A stretch of 64,000 nt of DNA from Paracoccaceae bacterium (GCA_018222585.1 JAAFAB010000001.1:408198-472197); one strand, 5' to 3'; numbered from the stretch's first letter, positions 15,266-28,508 are shown. Notes: generated by a model from the sequence alone, not told the origin. Translations and numbers: made by a program.

Positions 15266-15430
15266 GGTGTCGGGCCTCCGCCCGGCACCGGCATGAAACC
15301 GACGTGAGTCCGGCACGCCGCCGACTGGGCATGATCGGAAGATCCCGCCCCTTCAGACCCGGCCGCCCCCTCCCCCGGGCCTGTTCGCACCGCACTTCTA
15401 TCCGGGCTGCCCGCCATGCCGGGCGGCCCG
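15266..15430 (+). promoter_or_regulatory. Two intercistronic stem-loops between binding protein and permease genes
   Basis: GGTGTCGGGC-ctcc-GCCCGGCACC at 15266-15289 and CGGGCTGCCCG-ccatgc-CGGGCGGCCCG at 15403-15430, each with one G-T wobble, occupy the 241-bp gap. Neither is followed by a T run. Such hairpins after binding-protein genes usually protect the upstream mRNA or attenuate read-through, giving excess binding protein. Confidence 0.6.
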
Positions 15431-15485
15431 TTCCCCCCTCTCCACCGCCAGGAGCGGGATCGCTCAGAAAGCCAAGGTTGGACCG

Positions 15486-16517
15486 ATGGACGCAATCATC
15501 CTCCAGATTCTCAACGGCCTCGACAAGGGGAGCGCCTATGCGCTGATCGCCCTCGGGCTGACCCTGATCTTCGGCACGCTCGGCGTGGTGAATTTCGCCC
15601 ATGGCGCATTGTTCATGATCGGCGCCTTCTGCGCCGTGACGCTGAACAAGCTGCTCAACCTCTCGGTCGAGACCGTCGACCCGACCCGTACCGACTTCCT
15701 GGGCAACCCCCTGAAAGTGAAGACCCCCTACGTCGAGAACTGGTTCGGGCCAGAGTTCGGGCACGCCATCATCGACTGGTCGGTGCCGCTGGCGATCCTG
15801 TTCTCGATCCCGATCATGATCGCCATCGGCTTCATCATGGAGCGTGGCCTGATCAAGCATTTCTATCGCCGTCCCCATGCCGACCAGATCCTTGTGACCT
15901 TCGGCCTGGCCATCGTGCTGCAGGAGCTGATCAAGCACTACTACGGCGCCAACCCGATCCAGACCCCCGCGCCCGACGCCTTCCGCGGCTCCTTCGACTT
16001 CGGCGCGATGCTGGGCTTTGATCCGAACACCATCATCTACCCCTACTGGCGGATGATCTACTTCGCCTTCGCGGCGGTGATCATTGGCGGCGTCTTCGCC
16101 TTCCTGCAGTTCACCACCTTCGGCATGGTGGTCCGCGCCGGCATGGCCGACCGCGAGACCGTCGGTCTGCTGGGCATCAACATCGACAAGCGCTTCACCA
16201 TCATGTTCGGCCTGGCCGCCGCCGTCGCGGGCCTTGCGGGCGTCATGTACGCGCCGATCAACTCGCCCAATTATCACATGGGGATGGACTTCCTGGTGCT
16301 CTCCTTCGTGGTCGTCGTGGTCGGCGGCATGGGCTCGCTGCCCGGCGCCGTTCTGGCGGGCTTCCTGCTGGGTATCCTCGAAAGCTTCGCCTCGATGAAC
16401 GAGATCAAATCCATCCTTCCCGGCATCGACCAGATCATCATCTACGTCGCCGCCATCATCATTCTGCTGACCCGTCCGCGTGGCCTCATGGGCCGCAAGG
16501 GCGTGATGGAGGACTAA
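15486..16517 (+). CDS. LivH/UrtB-like ABC transporter permease
   Basis: This 343-aa inner-membrane permease of the branched-chain amino acid/urea transporter class has about eight helices. The family start [20 protein letters not shown] (residues 5-24) and [15 protein letters not shown] are diagnostic of LivH-type proteins; [19 protein letters not shown] near residue 218 is the cytoplasmic ATPase-contact loop; [18 protein letters not shown] marks the C-terminal part. A 45-residue insertion between the second and third helices ([20 protein letters not shown]) is longer than in LivH. It pairs with the LivM-like protein 4 bp downstream. Confidence 0.93.
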   Translation: MDAIILQILNGLDKGSAYALIALGLTLIFGTLGVVNFAHGALFMIGAFCAVTLNKLLNLSVETVDPTRTDFLGNPLKVKTPYVENWFGPEFGHAIIDWSVPLAILFSIPIMIAIGFIMERGLIKHFYRRPHADQILVTFGLAIVLQELIKHYYGANPIQTPAPDAFRGSFDFGAMLGFDPNTIIYPYWRMIYFAFAAVIIGGVFAFLQFTTFGMVVRAGMADRETVGLLGINIDKRFTIMFGLAAAVAGLAGVMYAPINSPNYHMGMDFLVLSFVVVVVGGMGSLPGAVLAGFLLGILESFASMNEIKSILPGIDQIIIYVAAIIILLTRPRGLMGRKGVMED

Positions 16518-16521
16518 CCAC

Positions 16522-17724
16522 ATGCTGGGTCTCAACAAGAAAGACGCAACCCTCCTGGGCGTTGTCGCCGTGCTGGTGATCTTCGCGCCCTTCATCCTGA
16601 ACCCCTTCCCGCAGGACAGCGCCATGGCGCAGTTCAACGCGGGCTACCCGGACCTGATGCAGCGTTTCGTGATCTTCGGGATCTTTGCCATCGGCTTCAA
16701 CATCCTCTTCGGCCTGACCGGCTACCTCTCCTTCGGCCATGCGGCCTTCCTGGGGGTGGGCAGCTACTCGGCCGTGTGGATGTTCAAGCTGCTCAGCATG
16801 AACGTCATCCCGGCGATCCTGCTGGCGATGGTGGTCTCGGGGCTGTTCGCCCTGCTGATCGGCTTCATCTCGCTGCGCCGGACGGGGATCTACTTCTCGA
16901 TCCTCACCCTGGCCTTCGCCGAGATGTCCTTTCGCCTGGCCTATTCGGTGCTGACCCCGATCACCAACGGCGAGACCGGGCTGCAACTGACGCTGGAGGA
17001 CCCCCGCATTCTCGGCCAGACCGCGACCGAGACCGGCGGCATCCCCGTCACCAGCCTGTTCGGCATGGAGATGCGCGAGACCGCGACCATGTACTTCGGC
17101 GGCTGGTCGTTTCAGTTCAACAACGGCTACTACATGTGCGGCGTGATCCTGCTGCTGGCCTTCTACATCTCGATCCGCATCTTCCGCTCGCCCTTCGGCA
17201 TGATGCTGCGGGCCGTGAAGTCGAACCAGCAGCGGATGAACTACACCGGCCTCAACACCCGGCCCTACACCCTTGCCGCCTTCGTGATCTCGGGCATGTA
17301 CGCGGGTCTGGCGGGCGGGCTCATGGCCTCGATGGACCCGCTGGCGGGCGCCGAGCGGATGCAGTGGACCGCCTCAGGTGAGGTCGTGCTGATGACCATC
17401 CTCGGCGGGGCCGGCACCCTGATCGGCCCGGTGCTGGGCGCGGGCTTCATCAAGTACTTCGAGAACATCTTCAGCAAGATCAACGAGAGTGTCCTGCACA
17501 GCTGGTTCCACGCCCTGCCCGACGGGCTGGAGAACGCCCTGATCTGGATCGCCGAGCATTTCGTCGGCTCGGGCTGGCATCTGACCCTGGGCCTGCTGTT
17601 CATGCTGGTCGTGACCTTCCTGCCCGGCGGCCTCGTCGAGGGCGGGCAACGGATAGGGCGCCTGTTCAGCCGCAAGAAGCAGGCGGACAAGAAGACCGCC
17701 ACGCAATCCACCCCGGCCGAATAG
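16522..17724 (+). CDS. LivM/UrtC-like ABC transporter permease
   Basis: This 400-aa second permease subunit has the LivM signature [20 protein letters not shown] (residues 54-73). The contact loop [18 protein letters not shown] is near residue 230, and [18 protein letters not shown] is the conserved C-terminal motif. A 70-residue stretch between helices ([19 protein letters not shown] onward) is probably periplasmic. It begins 4 bp after the LivH-like stop with GGAGGA overlapping that stop, so translation is coupled. The last 20 residues are Lys-rich. Confidence 0.93.
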   Translation: MLGLNKKDATLLGVVAVLVIFAPFILNPFPQDSAMAQFNAGYPDLMQRFVIFGIFAIGFNILFGLTGYLSFGHAAFLGVGSYSAVWMFKLLSMNVIPAILLAMVVSGLFALLIGFISLRRTGIYFSILTLAFAEMSFRLAYSVLTPITNGETGLQLTLEDPRILGQTATETGGIPVTSLFGMEMRETATMYFGGWSFQFNNGYYMCGVILLLAFYISIRIFRSPFGMMLRAVKSNQQRMNYTGLNTRPYTLAAFVISGMYAGLAGGLMASMDPLAGAERMQWTASGEVVLMTILGGAGTLIGPVLGAGFIKYFENIFSKINESVLHSWFHALPDGLENALIWIAEHFVGSGWHLTLGLLFMLVVTFLPGGLVEGGQRIGRLFSRKKQADKKTATQSTPAE

Positions 17725-17733
17725 GAGGCGACG

Positions 17734-18495
17734 ATGGGTATTCTCGAAGTCAAGAATGTCGGCAAGCGGTTCGGTGGCCTCCAGGCCCTCGGCGACGTGA
17801 ACCTCTCCGTGGCCGAGAACTCGGTCCATGCGATCATTGGGCCGAACGGGGCGGGCAAGTCGACGCTGCTGAACTGCCTCGTCGGCAAGCTGATCCCCGA
17901 CACCGGGTCCGTCATGTTCGACGGCCAGTCGGTGCTGGGCCGCACGCCCTACGAGATCAACCAGATGGGCATCTCGCGCGTGTTCCAGACGCCGGAGATC
18001 TTCGGCGACCTGACGGTGATGGAGAACATGATGATCCCCTGTTTCGCCAGGCGAGACGGGGCGTTCAAGCTGAACGGCATCAAGTCGGTGGAAAGCGAGA
18101 CCGAGATCCGCGACCGCGCCGAGGCGATGATGGAGGACATGAACCTGGCCGAGAAGCGGCACATGCACGCGGCCTCGATGTCGCGCGGCGACAAGCGTCG
18201 GCTGGAGATCGCCATGTGCCTTGCGCAGGAGCCCCGCCTGCTGCTGCTGGATGAACCGACCGCCGGCATGGCGCGGGCGGACACCAACAACACGATCGAC
18301 CTGCTGAAGGAGATCAAGCAGAAGCGCGACATCACCATCGTCATCATCGAGCACGACATGCATGTGGTCTTCTCGCTGGCCGAACGGATCACCGTGCTGG
18401 CCCAGGGCACCCCTCTGGTCGAGGACGTGCCCGAGAAGATCAAGGGCCACCCCAAGGTGCGCGAAGCCTATCTCGGTGAAACGGCTGCGGCGTAA
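17734..18495 (+). CDS. LivG-like ABC transporter ATP-binding protein
   Basis: This 253-aa cytosolic ATPase subunit has Walker A GPNGAGKST (about residue 37), the LivG-type segment QMGISRVFQTPEIFGDLTVMEN, a signature region SMSRGDKRRLEIAM in which the usual LSGG is SRGD, Walker B LLLLDEPTAGMA and switch His in VIIEHDM. The altered ABC signature is worth noting; degenerate SRGD/SxGE forms occur in urea-type importers. AGGAGG precedes ATG by 5 nt. It works with the LivF-like partner 103 bp downstream. Confidence 0.93.
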   Translation: MGILEVKNVGKRFGGLQALGDVNLSVAENSVHAIIGPNGAGKSTLLNCLVGKLIPDTGSVMFDGQSVLGRTPYEINQMGISRVFQTPEIFGDLTVMENMMIPCFARRDGAFKLNGIKSVESETEIRDRAEAMMEDMNLAEKRHMHAASMSRGDKRRLEIAMCLAQEPRLLLLDEPTAGMARADTNNTIDLLKEIKQKRDITIVIIEHDMHVVFSLAERITVLAQGTPLVEDVPEKIKGHPKVREAYLGETAAA

Positions 18496-18598
18496 GGAGT
18501 CACGTCACTCGTCCCGAGAGAGCGGCGAACGCCAATGGTTCAAGAGAGCCGCGAGCGGGAACCGGTTTTCGGACAAGATGAGTGAGAAAGGATAGAAC

Positions 18599-19354
18599 AT
18601 GAACGTGAAACCCGATTTCTCGAAGGGCAAGAACTACGCCGAGACGGCGCCGGCCTTCCTCTCGGTCTGGAACATGGAAAGCTATTACGGCGAGAGCTAC
18701 ATCGTCCAGAACATCAGCTTCAACGTCCATGAGGGCGAGATCCTGGCGCTTCTGGGCCGCAACGGCGCGGGCAAGACCTCGACGCTGCGCTCCATCGCGC
18801 GGATGAACAGCCCGCAGGTGACCCATGGCGAGATCTGGCTGGATCACCAGCCGCTGCACAAGATGTCCAGCCACCAGGCGGCGCAGGCCGGGATCGGCCT
18901 GGTGCCCGAGGATCGCTGCATCATCCCCGGCCTGACCGTGGAGGAGAACCTGCAACTGGCCCAGATCGCCCCGCCCGTCGGCTGGTCTCTGGAACGTCTC
19001 TACGAACTCTTTCCCCGCCTCGGCGAGCGCCGCAAGCAGGAGGGCGTGACCCTCTCGGGCGGCGAACAGCAGATGCTGGCCATCGCCCGGGCCCTGGCGC
19101 GGGACATCAAGGTGCTGCTGCTGGATGAACCCTACGAGGGTCTCGCCCCGGTCATCGTCGACGAGATCGAAAAGACCCTGCGGATCATCAAGGAACAGGG
19201 GATCACCACGATCCTCGTGGAACAGAACGCGGTGCGTGCGCTGGAACTGGCCGACCGTTCGGTCATCCTCGACACCGGCTCGATCGTCTTTGACGGTTCG
19301 GCCGCCGAGGTGCTGGGCAACGAGGAACTGCGCGCCGAATACCTGGCGATCTGA
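18599..19354 (+). CDS. LivF-like ABC transporter ATP-binding protein
   Basis: This 251-aa second ATPase has Walker A GRNGAGKTS, the LivF-type motif GIGLVPEDRCIIPGLTVEEN, canonical signature LSGGEQQMLAIARAL, Walker B VLLLDEPYEGLAP and switch His replaced by Gln (LVEQNAVRALE), which is normal for LivF. A 30-residue N-terminal extension (NVKPDFSKGKNYAETAPAF) precedes the usual start. It is separated from the LivG-like gene by 103 bp without a terminator. It completes the importer. Confidence 0.93.
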   Translation: MNVKPDFSKGKNYAETAPAFLSVWNMESYYGESYIVQNISFNVHEGEILALLGRNGAGKTSTLRSIARMNSPQVTHGEIWLDHQPLHKMSSHQAAQAGIGLVPEDRCIIPGLTVEENLQLAQIAPPVGWSLERLYELFPRLGERRKQEGVTLSGGEQQMLAIARALARDIKVLLLDEPYEGLAPVIVDEIEKTLRIIKEQGITTILVEQNAVRALELADRSVILDTGSIVFDGSAAEVLGNEELRAEYLAI

Positions 19355-19458
19355 TCCCTGCCCGCCGTTCCGCCACCGTCGTCCGGGCGAGTTGCTTGCA
19401 GCCCCCCGGGCGACGGACTTATGACTAACGCGTAAATTCACGCGAGGAGGAGCCCGTG

Positions 19459-21411
<1,953 letters not shown>

Positions 21412-21430
21412 CCCGCCGTCAGTCGTGGTC

Positions 21431-21468
21431 TGAAACGGCCCCGGAGCGCAGGCTCCGGGGCCGTTTCA
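21431..21468. terminator. Strong (bidirectional) terminator after acs
   Basis: A perfect 17-bp inverted repeat, TGAAACGGCCCCGGAGC and its complement around a GCAG tetraloop, 19 bp after the acs stop. The stem ends in TTTCA on the plus strand and AAA/TTT symmetry makes it usable both ways. It closes the ABC/acs operon. Confidence 0.9.
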
Positions 21469-21500
21469 CATCTGGCGATGGCAATCATGCTGCTCAGGCC

Positions 21501-21523
21501 GAAAAAGTTCCCGAAACTTTTTC
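21501..21523. other. AT-rich hairpin in the leader/promoter of the PRC-barrel gene
   Basis: GAAAAAGTT-cccga-AACTTTTTC is a perfect 9-bp inverted repeat about 70 bp upstream of the PRC-barrel start. It could be an operator or an mRNA leader structure. Confidence 0.5.
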
Positions 21524-21590
21524 CGGAACACTTCGGGGGGGTGCCGCCGTTGTGTGGTCAGGAAACGGAAAGTCGAAAAGGAGATCACAA

Positions 21591-22196
21591 ATGACCTCGA
21601 TGAAGACCCTGATGACCACTGCCGCCGCTCTCGCAATCGCAGCCACCCCCGTGCTGGCCGACGTGAGCAGCGACACCTCCGCTGACAGCCAGCTGAAGCT
21701 GGACCAGTCGGGCGCCGAAGCCCAGGTCGAAGCCGAGAACTCCACCGGCATCGATCTCGACAACGATGGCGAGACCATGGGTGAGGAAATCGCCGACGGT
21801 GTCGATGCCACCGGCGAGTACATCGAAGACACCGCCAATGACCTGGCAGAAAACGTCGAGGAAGGTGCCGAGTCGATGAGCACCGCGACCCTGACGGCCG
21901 GCGCCCTGGTGGGCTACGAAGTCTCCGCCGAGGACGGCGAAGTGATCGGTGAGGTCGACAATGTCGTGATGGTCAACGGCGAGGAAATGGCCGTTGTCGG
22001 CATCGGTGGCTTCCTTGGCCTTGGCGAACATGACGTGGCCCTGCCGCTGACCGACCTGGCGCGGGACGCCTCGGACGAGACCAAGCTGAAGGCTGCGGGC
22101 TACACCAAGGAGCAGCTGGAAGCCATGGCCGAGTTCGACCCTGAAGCCGCCGACGAGGTGAGCGAAGACGAACCGGTGATGCTCGGCGCCTCCTGA
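21591..22196 (+). CDS. Exported PRC-barrel domain protein
   Basis: This 201-aa protein has a Sec signal peptide ([21 protein letters not shown]), an acidic Ser/Asp/Glu-rich segment (residues 25-95) and a PRC-barrel-like domain at about 100-165 ([39 protein letters not shown]). PRC-barrels appear in photosynthetic reaction centre H subunit, RimM and many exported alphaproteobacterial proteins of unknown role. AAGGAG precedes the ATG at 21591; it is monocistronic, flanked by terminators on both sides. A periplasmic structural or stress role is likely but unproven. Confidence 0.88.
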   Translation: MTSMKTLMTTAAALAIAATPVLADVSSDTSADSQLKLDQSGAEAQVEAENSTGIDLDNDGETMGEEIADGVDATGEYIEDTANDLAENVEEGAESMSTATLTAGALVGYEVSAEDGEVIGEVDNVVMVNGEEMAVVGIGGFLGLGEHDVALPLTDLARDASDETKLKAAGYTKEQLEAMAEFDPEAADEVSEDEPVMLGAS

Positions 22197-22236
22197 TCGC
22201 CGCCGCATCGCGCAGGGGCCCCGGCCCCTGCCCGCG

Positions 22237-22263
22237 AAGCCGCCCCATCCGGGGCGGCTTTTG
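22237..22263 (+). terminator. Rho-independent terminator after the PRC-barrel gene
   Basis: AAGCCGCCCC-atcc-GGGGCGGCTT followed by TT forms a perfect 10-bp stem with a T tract, 40 bp after the stop codon. Confidence 0.88.
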
Positions 22264-22444
22264 CCGTATGGCGCCCCCGTCGCCCGACGCCCCTGCGCAG
22301 CCGGTCCATCGCCGGCACGCGCGCCGAACGGCTCCGCGTGCGCTCCATGCGTTCCACGGCTTTTCTCTCGGGCCGACAATCTCTATAGAGGATGCAATCA
22401 AGGGTCCTCCGGGATGGGGACCGGCATATCCGACCGAGGGTACA

Positions 22445-22948
22445 ATGACCGAAAAGACGCATGATGCAGACGTTGCCTTCATCAAGGCCCTGGCAGAACT
22501 GCTGCGCGAAAACGACCTGACCGAGCTTGAGGTGAAGCGCGAGTATGGCAAGGACGATCAGCTGGAGGTCCGGGTGAGCCGCAAGCAGGAGATCATCCAG
22601 GCCCCGGCGATGAACTACGCCGCCCCTGCGCCGGCCCCGGCGGCCGCCGCGCCCGCCGCTGCCCCCGCAGCCGCTGCTCCGGCGCCCGCCGCCTCGGAAG
22701 ATCCCGCCGATCACCCCGGCGCTGTCACCTCGCCCATGGTCGGCACGATCTACCTGCAGCCCGAACCCTCCGCCCCCGCCTTCGTCAAGGTCGGCGACAA
22801 GGTCTCGGAAGGGGATACGCTGCTCATCGTCGAGGCGATGAAGACCATGAACCATATCCCCGCCCCGAAATCCGGCACCGTGAAGCGCATCCTGGTCGAG
22901 GACAAGGCCGCCGTGGAATACGGCTCGCCGCTGATGATCATCGAGTGA
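22445..22948 (+). CDS. accB: Acetyl-CoA carboxylase biotin carboxyl carrier protein
   Basis: This 167-aa BCCP subunit of acetyl-CoA carboxylase carries biotin between the carboxylase and the transcarboxylase in fatty-acid synthesis. An N-terminal helix region ([20 protein letters not shown]) leads to an Ala/Pro-rich hinge (residues 58-84) and the biotinyl domain (92-167) with Lys133 in VEAMKTMN. The ATG at 22445 gives a normal family length. It is 7 bp upstream of accC, so the two are co-transcribed. Confidence 0.96.
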   Translation: MTEKTHDADVAFIKALAELLRENDLTELEVKREYGKDDQLEVRVSRKQEIIQAPAMNYAAPAPAPAAAAPAAAPAAAAPAPAASEDPADHPGAVTSPMVGTIYLQPEPSAPAFVKVGDKVSEGDTLLIVEAMKTMNHIPAPKSGTVKRILVEDKAAVEYGSPLMIIE

Positions 22949-22955
22949 GGGCGCC

Positions 22956-24308
22956 ATGTTCGACAAGATCCTGGTAGCCAACCGCGGCGAGATCGCGCTG
23001 CGTGTCATCCGTGCCGCGCGCGAGATGGGCATCAAGTCCGTCGCCGTGCATTCCACCGCCGATGCCGATGCAATGCATGTGCGCATGGCGGATGAAAGCG
23101 TCTGCATCGGCCCGCCCCCGGGCGCCGAAAGCTACCTTTCCATCCCCGCCATCATCGCCGCCTGCGAAGTGACCGGCGCCCAGGCGATCCACCCGGGCTA
23201 CGGTTTCCTGTCGGAAAACGCCGGCTTCGTGCAGATCGTCGAGGACCACGGCATCACCTTCATCGGCCCCCGCGCCGAACACATCCGGGTGATGGGCGAC
23301 AAGATCACCGCCAAGGACACGATGAAGAAACTCGGCGTGCCCTGCGTGCCCGGCTCGGACGGCGGTGTGCCCACGCTCGAAGCGGCGCAGAAGCTGGGCG
23401 CCGAGATGGGCTATCCGGTGATCATCAAGGCGACCGCCGGTGGCGGTGGCCGCGGCATGAAGGTTGCCCATACCGCCAAGGACATGGAAAACGCCTTCTA
23501 TTCCGCGCGCTCCGAGGCCAAGGCCGCGTTCGGCAACGACGAAGTCTACATCGAGAAGTACCTGACCACCCCGCGCCACATCGAAATCCAGGTCTTCGGT
23601 GACGGCAAGGGCAAGGCGGTTCACCTGGGCGAACGCGACTGCTCGCTGCAGCGCCGTCACCAGAAGGTGCTGGAAGAGGCCCCCGGCCCCTGCATCACCG
23701 AGGAAGAGCGCGCGCGCATCGGCAAGATCTGCGCCGACGCCGTGGCCGCGATCAACTACGCCGGCGCCGGCACGATCGAATTCCTCTACGAGAACGGCGA
23801 GTTCTACTTCATCGAGATGAACACCCGCCTGCAGGTCGAACACCCGGTGACCGAGGCGATCTTCGGTGTCGACCTCGTGCGCGAACAGATCCGCGTCGCC
23901 GAGGGCCTGCCGCTGTCCTTCGAGCAGGACGACCTGCAGATCAACGGCCATGCCATCGAGGTCCGCATCAACGCCGAAACCGTGCCGGGCTTCGCCCCGC
24001 GCCCCGGCAAGATCACCGCCTTCCATGCCCCCGGCGGGCTTGGCGTGCGGATGGATTCGGCGCTCTATGACGGCTATTCGATCCCGCCCTACTACGACAG
24101 CCTGATCGGCAAGCTGATCGTCCATGGACGCGACCGCCGCGAGGCCCTGGCCCGCCTCGACCGCGCCCTGGGCGAGCTGATCGTCGACGGGGTGGAAAAC
24201 ACCACGCCGCTGTTCGAGATGCTGCTGGGAGAGGAAGACATCCTCAACGGCAACTACAACATTCACTGGCTGGAAAACTGGCTGGAAGAGGCTTTCCCGA
24301 AAGCCTGA
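22956..24308 (+). CDS. accC: Acetyl-CoA carboxylase biotin carboxylase subunit
   Basis: This 450-aa ATP-grasp enzyme carboxylates the biotin on AccB using bicarbonate and ATP. It has the N-terminal [20 protein letters not shown], the glycine-rich loop [14 protein letters not shown], the metal/ATP-binding [20 protein letters not shown]-type core with [10 protein letters not shown], and the C-terminal domain [15 protein letters not shown]. Length and motif order are those of a free-standing AccC. It follows accB directly. Confidence 0.97.
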   Translation: MFDKILVANRGEIALRVIRAAREMGIKSVAVHSTADADAMHVRMADESVCIGPPPGAESYLSIPAIIAACEVTGAQAIHPGYGFLSENAGFVQIVEDHGITFIGPRAEHIRVMGDKITAKDTMKKLGVPCVPGSDGGVPTLEAAQKLGAEMGYPVIIKATAGGGGRGMKVAHTAKDMENAFYSARSEAKAAFGNDEVYIEKYLTTPRHIEIQVFGDGKGKAVHLGERDCSLQRRHQKVLEEAPGPCITEEERARIGKICADAVAAINYAGAGTIEFLYENGEFYFIEMNTRLQVEHPVTEAIFGVDLVREQIRVAEGLPLSFEQDDLQINGHAIEVRINAETVPGFAPRPGKITAFHAPGGLGVRMDSALYDGYSIPPYYDSLIGKLIVHGRDRREALARLDRALGELIVDGVENTTPLFEMLLGEEDILNGNYNIHWLENWLEEAFPKA

Positions 24309-24314
24309 CCCATT

Positions 24315-24343
24315 GGGGCGCGGCCGCCGGACGGCCGCGCCCC
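24315..24343 (+). terminator. GC-rich hairpin after accC
   Basis: GGGGCGCGGCC-gccggac-GGCCGCGCCCC forms a perfect 11-bp stem 6 bp after the accC stop. No T run follows, so termination may be partial and aat may be reached by read-through. Confidence 0.6.
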
Positions 24344-24481
24344 TCTCCGCCCCTTCCCCTGTGGGGCGAAACCCGATCTTCACACCTTTTCTGCCAACCT
24401 CTTGCAAGCCCGCCCGGGCTGCGGGAAAGTGCGTCCTGACCCCGGACGCCAGCCGGATGTAACCTCGCTGGAAGGACAGGC

Positions 24482-25156
24482 ATGAAAGACACCGATGACG
24501 GCATCACGCCCGAGCTTCTGCTGCAGGCCTACATGTCCGGCATCTTCCCGATGGCCGAAAGCCGCGATGATCCAGAACTGTTCTGGGTCGATCCCCGTCG
24601 CCGGGGTGTCTTTCCGCTGGATGGTTTCCATATCTCGCGCTCGCTGCGCCGGGCGCTGAAGCGGGGCGATTACAGCGTCACCACCGACCGCGACTTTACC
24701 GGCGTGCTGGAAGGCTGCGCCGACCGCGACGAGACCTGGATCAATGACGAGATCGCCGAGCTTTACCATGCGCTGCATGACCGTGGGCACGCCCATTCGC
24801 TCGAGGTCTGGTCAGAGGACGGGCAGCTGGTCGGCGGGGTCTACGGCGTCGCGCTCGGGCGGGCCTTCTTCGGCGAAAGCATGTTCTCGCGGCGCAGGAA
24901 TGCCTCCAAGATCGCCCTTGCCTGGCTGGTCGACCGGCTGGCCCTCTGCGGCTACCAGCTGTTCGATACGCAGTTCCTGACCCCGCACCTGGCCTCGCTC
25001 GGGGCGATGGAGATCCCGCGCGCCCGCTATCACGCCGAGCTGGCCGAGGCGCTGCGCGGGGCGGCGGATTTCACCCGTCCCACCCAGAGGCAGGAGATCG
25101 GCGGCCTGCTGGCACGCCACGACGCACGGCAATCAAGCCCTCAGTCGACGGGCTGA
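24482..25156 (+). CDS. aat: Leucyl/phenylalanyl-tRNA--protein transferase
   Basis: This 224-aa GNAT-like enzyme adds Leu or Phe from aminoacyl-tRNA to N-terminal Arg/Lys, marking proteins for the ClpS/ClpAP N-end rule pathway. Family segments are [72 protein letters not shown] and [21 protein letters not shown] precedes ATG 24482. Its 3' end overlaps the converging DUF2155 gene by 16 bp. accBC lie upstream as in related genomes. Confidence 0.96.
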   Translation: MKDTDDGITPELLLQAYMSGIFPMAESRDDPELFWVDPRRRGVFPLDGFHISRSLRRALKRGDYSVTTDRDFTGVLEGCADRDETWINDEIAELYHALHDRGHAHSLEVWSEDGQLVGGVYGVALGRAFFGESMFSRRRNASKIALAWLVDRLALCGYQLFDTQFLTPHLASLGAMEIPRARYHAELAEALRGAADFTRPTQRQEIGGLLARHDARQSSPQSTG

Positions 25157-25590
25157 TCGGGATCCTGCGGCACGTCCTCGGGCGCTTCCACCGGGGCATC
25201 CTGGGGCAGTGCGGCGCCCTCGGGCAGCACGCAGCTCAGCACCCAGATGTCGTAGCGGAAATGGTCCAGCGCGTTCAGCGCCGGGGACGAGGCCATCATC
25301 CAGCCTTCGAAGATCGGCTGTTCGGGGTTCTCGGCCCTCGTGTCGCGGATCGTCAGGAAGGCGAAGGCATCGCCTGCGGGGTTGTCCAGCGGATAGCGGC
25401 AGGCGCCCAGCGTGACGGTCAGGGAACCGATCTGGCCCCGCTGGCCAGTGGCCAGTTCCAGGTCCTGCGTCTCGGCGTTGATCTTGTCGAGCCCGCGCAG
25501 CAGGGCGCCCGTACCAGGCCCTACGTTCTCCTGCGCATGAACCGGTACGGCGAGGGTCAGGAGCAACGGCAGAAGGGCAAGTCGGCGCAT
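25141..25590 (-). CDS. Exported DUF2155 protein
   Basis: This 149-aa protein has a Sec signal ([20 protein letters not shown]) and the DUF2155 core: [60 protein letters not shown] and [14 protein letters not shown]. The two cysteines (in GACRYP and LSCVLP) may form a disulphide in the periplasm. The last 30 residues are Pro/Asp-rich. Its start overlaps the mlaD stop by one base (ATGA), so it is coupled to MlaD, pointing to an envelope role. It overlaps aat convergently by 16 bp. Confidence 0.93.
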   Translation of the reverse strand: MRRLALLPLLLTLAVPVHAQENVGPGTGALLRGLDKINAETQDLELATGQRGQIGSLTVTLGACRYPLDNPAGDAFAFLTIRDTRAENPEQPIFEGWMMASSPALNALDHFRYDIWVLSCVLPEGAALPQDAPVEAPEDVPQDPDQPVD

Positions 25591-26054
25591 CAGTTGTCGC
25601 TCCCCGAGACGAATTTCAGCAGCAGCGAGATCAGGCTGACGGCGCCCTGGGTATCCAGCACCTCGTCGCCCGACTCGTAGTTGAAGGGCGATCCGCCCGG
25701 CAGGATCTCGACGAAGTTGCCGCCCAGCAGTCCCTCCGAGGAAATCGCCACCTGGCTGTCATCGGGCACCTGCACCGCCGGGTCCAGCAGGAAGTCGGCG
25801 CGGGCGCGGAAGGTGGCGGGATCAAGCTGAAGCCCCGTCACGGTGCCGACACGCACCCCGGCCAGGCGCACATCGGTGCCCACCGAGATCCCCTCGGCAG
25901 AGCGGAAGGAGGCGGACAGCGGATAGCTGTCGCGGGCCGCGCCGCCGATATCGACGAAGCGAGCGCCATAGGCGAGGAACCCCGCCGCAACGGCGAGCAC
26001 CAACGCGCCGGCAAGAATCTCGGCGCGGTTTTCAGGCATGGCACGGTCCGACAT
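25590..26054 (-). CDS. mlaD: MlaD-like phospholipid-transport MCE protein
   Basis: This 154-aa inner-membrane-anchored MCE protein belongs to the Mla system that moves phospholipids between the membranes. One N-terminal helix (EILAGALVLAVAAGFLAYGA) is followed by the MCE domain (YPLSASFRSAEGISVGTDVR, LAGVRVGTVTGLQLDP, VAISSEGLLGGNFVEILPGG). The C-terminal SLISLLLKFVSG is the hydrophobic plug helix of MlaD hexamers. mlaE and mlaF are not in the window. AAGGAGG precedes the start. It is coupled to DUF2155. Confidence 0.93.
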   Translation of the reverse strand: MSDRAMPENRAEILAGALVLAVAAGFLAYGARFVDIGGAARDSYPLSASFRSAEGISVGTDVRLAGVRVGTVTGLQLDPATFRARADFLLDPAVQVPDDSQVAISSEGLLGGNFVEILPGGSPFNYESGDEVLDTQGAVSLISLLLKFVSGSDN

Positions 26055-26090
26055 GAGGGGCCTCCTTCTGGCGGCGCCGGGACGATGGCG

Positions 26091-26474
26091 TCACTCGGGG
26101 CTCCAGGCCTCGTAGTCCTGACGCGCGGCCGGTTCGGGCCGGCGGATGGACCCGGCGGGCGCATAGGCCAGCGCGGTGCCGGTCAGGTTCTCGTGGTGGG
26201 GCTTTTCCCAGGTCTTGTGAACCAGGGGTTTCTTCGATGGCAGGTCATCGAAGGTGTGATGCAGCCAGCCGTGCCAGTCGGGGTCGATGCGCGAGGCCTC
26301 GGCCTCGCCGTTGTACATGACCCAGCGGCGTTTGCCCCCGGCGGTCTGGTAAAACACGTTGCCCTGGCTGTCTTCGCCGACCTTCTGCCCCTTGCGGGCG
26401 GTATAGAGCTGGGTGTTCAGCGTCGAGCCGTTCCACCAGGTCACGGCGCGCAGAAGCGTGTTCAGAATGCCCAT
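26091..26474 (-). CDS. NADH:ubiquinone oxidoreductase accessory subunit, NDUFA12 family
   Basis: This 127-aa supernumerary complex I subunit is found in alphaproteobacteria and mitochondria (NDUFA12/17.2 kDa family). It shows the family order: [60 protein letters not shown] and [20 protein letters not shown]. The start at ATG 26474 fits the family; the open frame upstream is not homologous. It probably sits on the matrix-arm (cytosolic) face of complex I. The nuo operon is elsewhere. Confidence 0.95.
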   Translation of the reverse strand: MGILNTLLRAVTWWNGSTLNTQLYTARKGQKVGEDSQGNVFYQTAGGKRRWVMYNGEAEASRIDPDWHGWLHHTFDDLPSKKPLVHKTWEKPHHENLTGTALAYAPAGSIRRPEPAARQDYEAWSPE

Positions 26475-26599
26475 GGAAGCCTCCGATCTTGATCCCTTCC
26501 GATATGGCGCATTCCGGGGCCGAGGTCCAGTGTCCCCGGCGCCCCGACAGGTCCCGACAAGCCACCTCTCGCCTAGAATTTTCCCGGTTTCGTCACGAC

Positions 26600-26959
26600 T
26601 TACTGCGGCAGCACCGCCGTCAACTCGATCTCGATGCGGTAGGCGGGGGTGATCAGCCCGCATTCCAGCATGGTGGCCGCGGGGGGATTCGCCCCGAAGG
26701 TCTCGGCCAGGAGGGGCCAACAGGCTTCGAATTCAGCGGCATCGGGCAGGTAGTAGTGCACCCGCACCGCATCCTCGAACCCGGCGCCCGCCTCGTCCAG
26801 CGCCTTGCCGATCTTCTCCAGCGCCGAACGGCACTGGCTGAGCACATCCGGCCCCTCGCCGGTGGTGCCGGCCACATGGACAAAGCCGTTGGCCACCACG
26901 GCCCGGCAATAGCCTATCCTGGCCTCGAAGGGGCCGCCCGAGGAAATACGCCTGATCAT
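26600..26959 (-). CDS. RidA/YjgF family protein
   Basis: This 119-aa member of the RidA superfamily belongs to enamine/imine deaminases and related trimeric enzymes. [67 protein letters not shown] and [11 protein letters not shown] follow the family. The arginine that binds the substrate carboxylate in RidA is not in the usual P-x-R-S/T context (here NPPAATMLE), so it belongs to a non-archetypal branch. Of two ATGs at 26962 and 26959, AGGAG spacing favours 26959. Confidence 0.9.
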   Translation of the reverse strand: MIRRISSGGPFEARIGYCRAVVANGFVHVAGTTGEGPDVLSQCRSALEKIGKALDEAGAGFEDAVRVHYYLPDAAEFEACWPLLAETFGANPPAATMLECGLITPAYRIEIELTAVLPQ

Positions 26960-27065
26960 CATCCGCTCCTGCTGACTGCGGCGATGATGCGAGTGCGCGG
27001 GCCCGGCGGCAAGAGGCGCCCCGCACAACCGCCCTGCCCCGCTGCGCGGCCGGGCGCCCCTGACA

Positions 27066-27099
27066 AGAGAAAGGCCGGCGCCCTTGCGGTCACCGGCCT
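27066..27099 (-). terminator. Rho-independent terminator after clpX
   Basis: On the minus strand AGGCCGG and CCGGCCT form a 7-bp stem followed by TTTCTCTT, about 31 bp after the clpX stop. Confidence 0.8.
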
Positions 27100-27129
27100 G
27101 TTTCAGGTTCTTTCGACACTGCCTGCGGA

Positions 27130-28395
<1,266 letters not shown>

Positions 28396-28508
28396 ATCTA
28401 CTTACCTTTCGCCCCTGCGGGCCCTGACACGTTCACCGGATTGTCCCTGCAGATGATGCCAGACTAGGACAGCACCCGCGGAGCGACAACACCCGAGTTG
28501 AACGTGTG

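Noticed and set aside
21525-21551. GGAAC ... CGTT resembling an EcfG general-stress promoter before the PRC-barrel gene
   Set aside because: The spacer is 18 nt, longer than I recall for EcfG promoters, and no PhyR/EcfG locus is visible.
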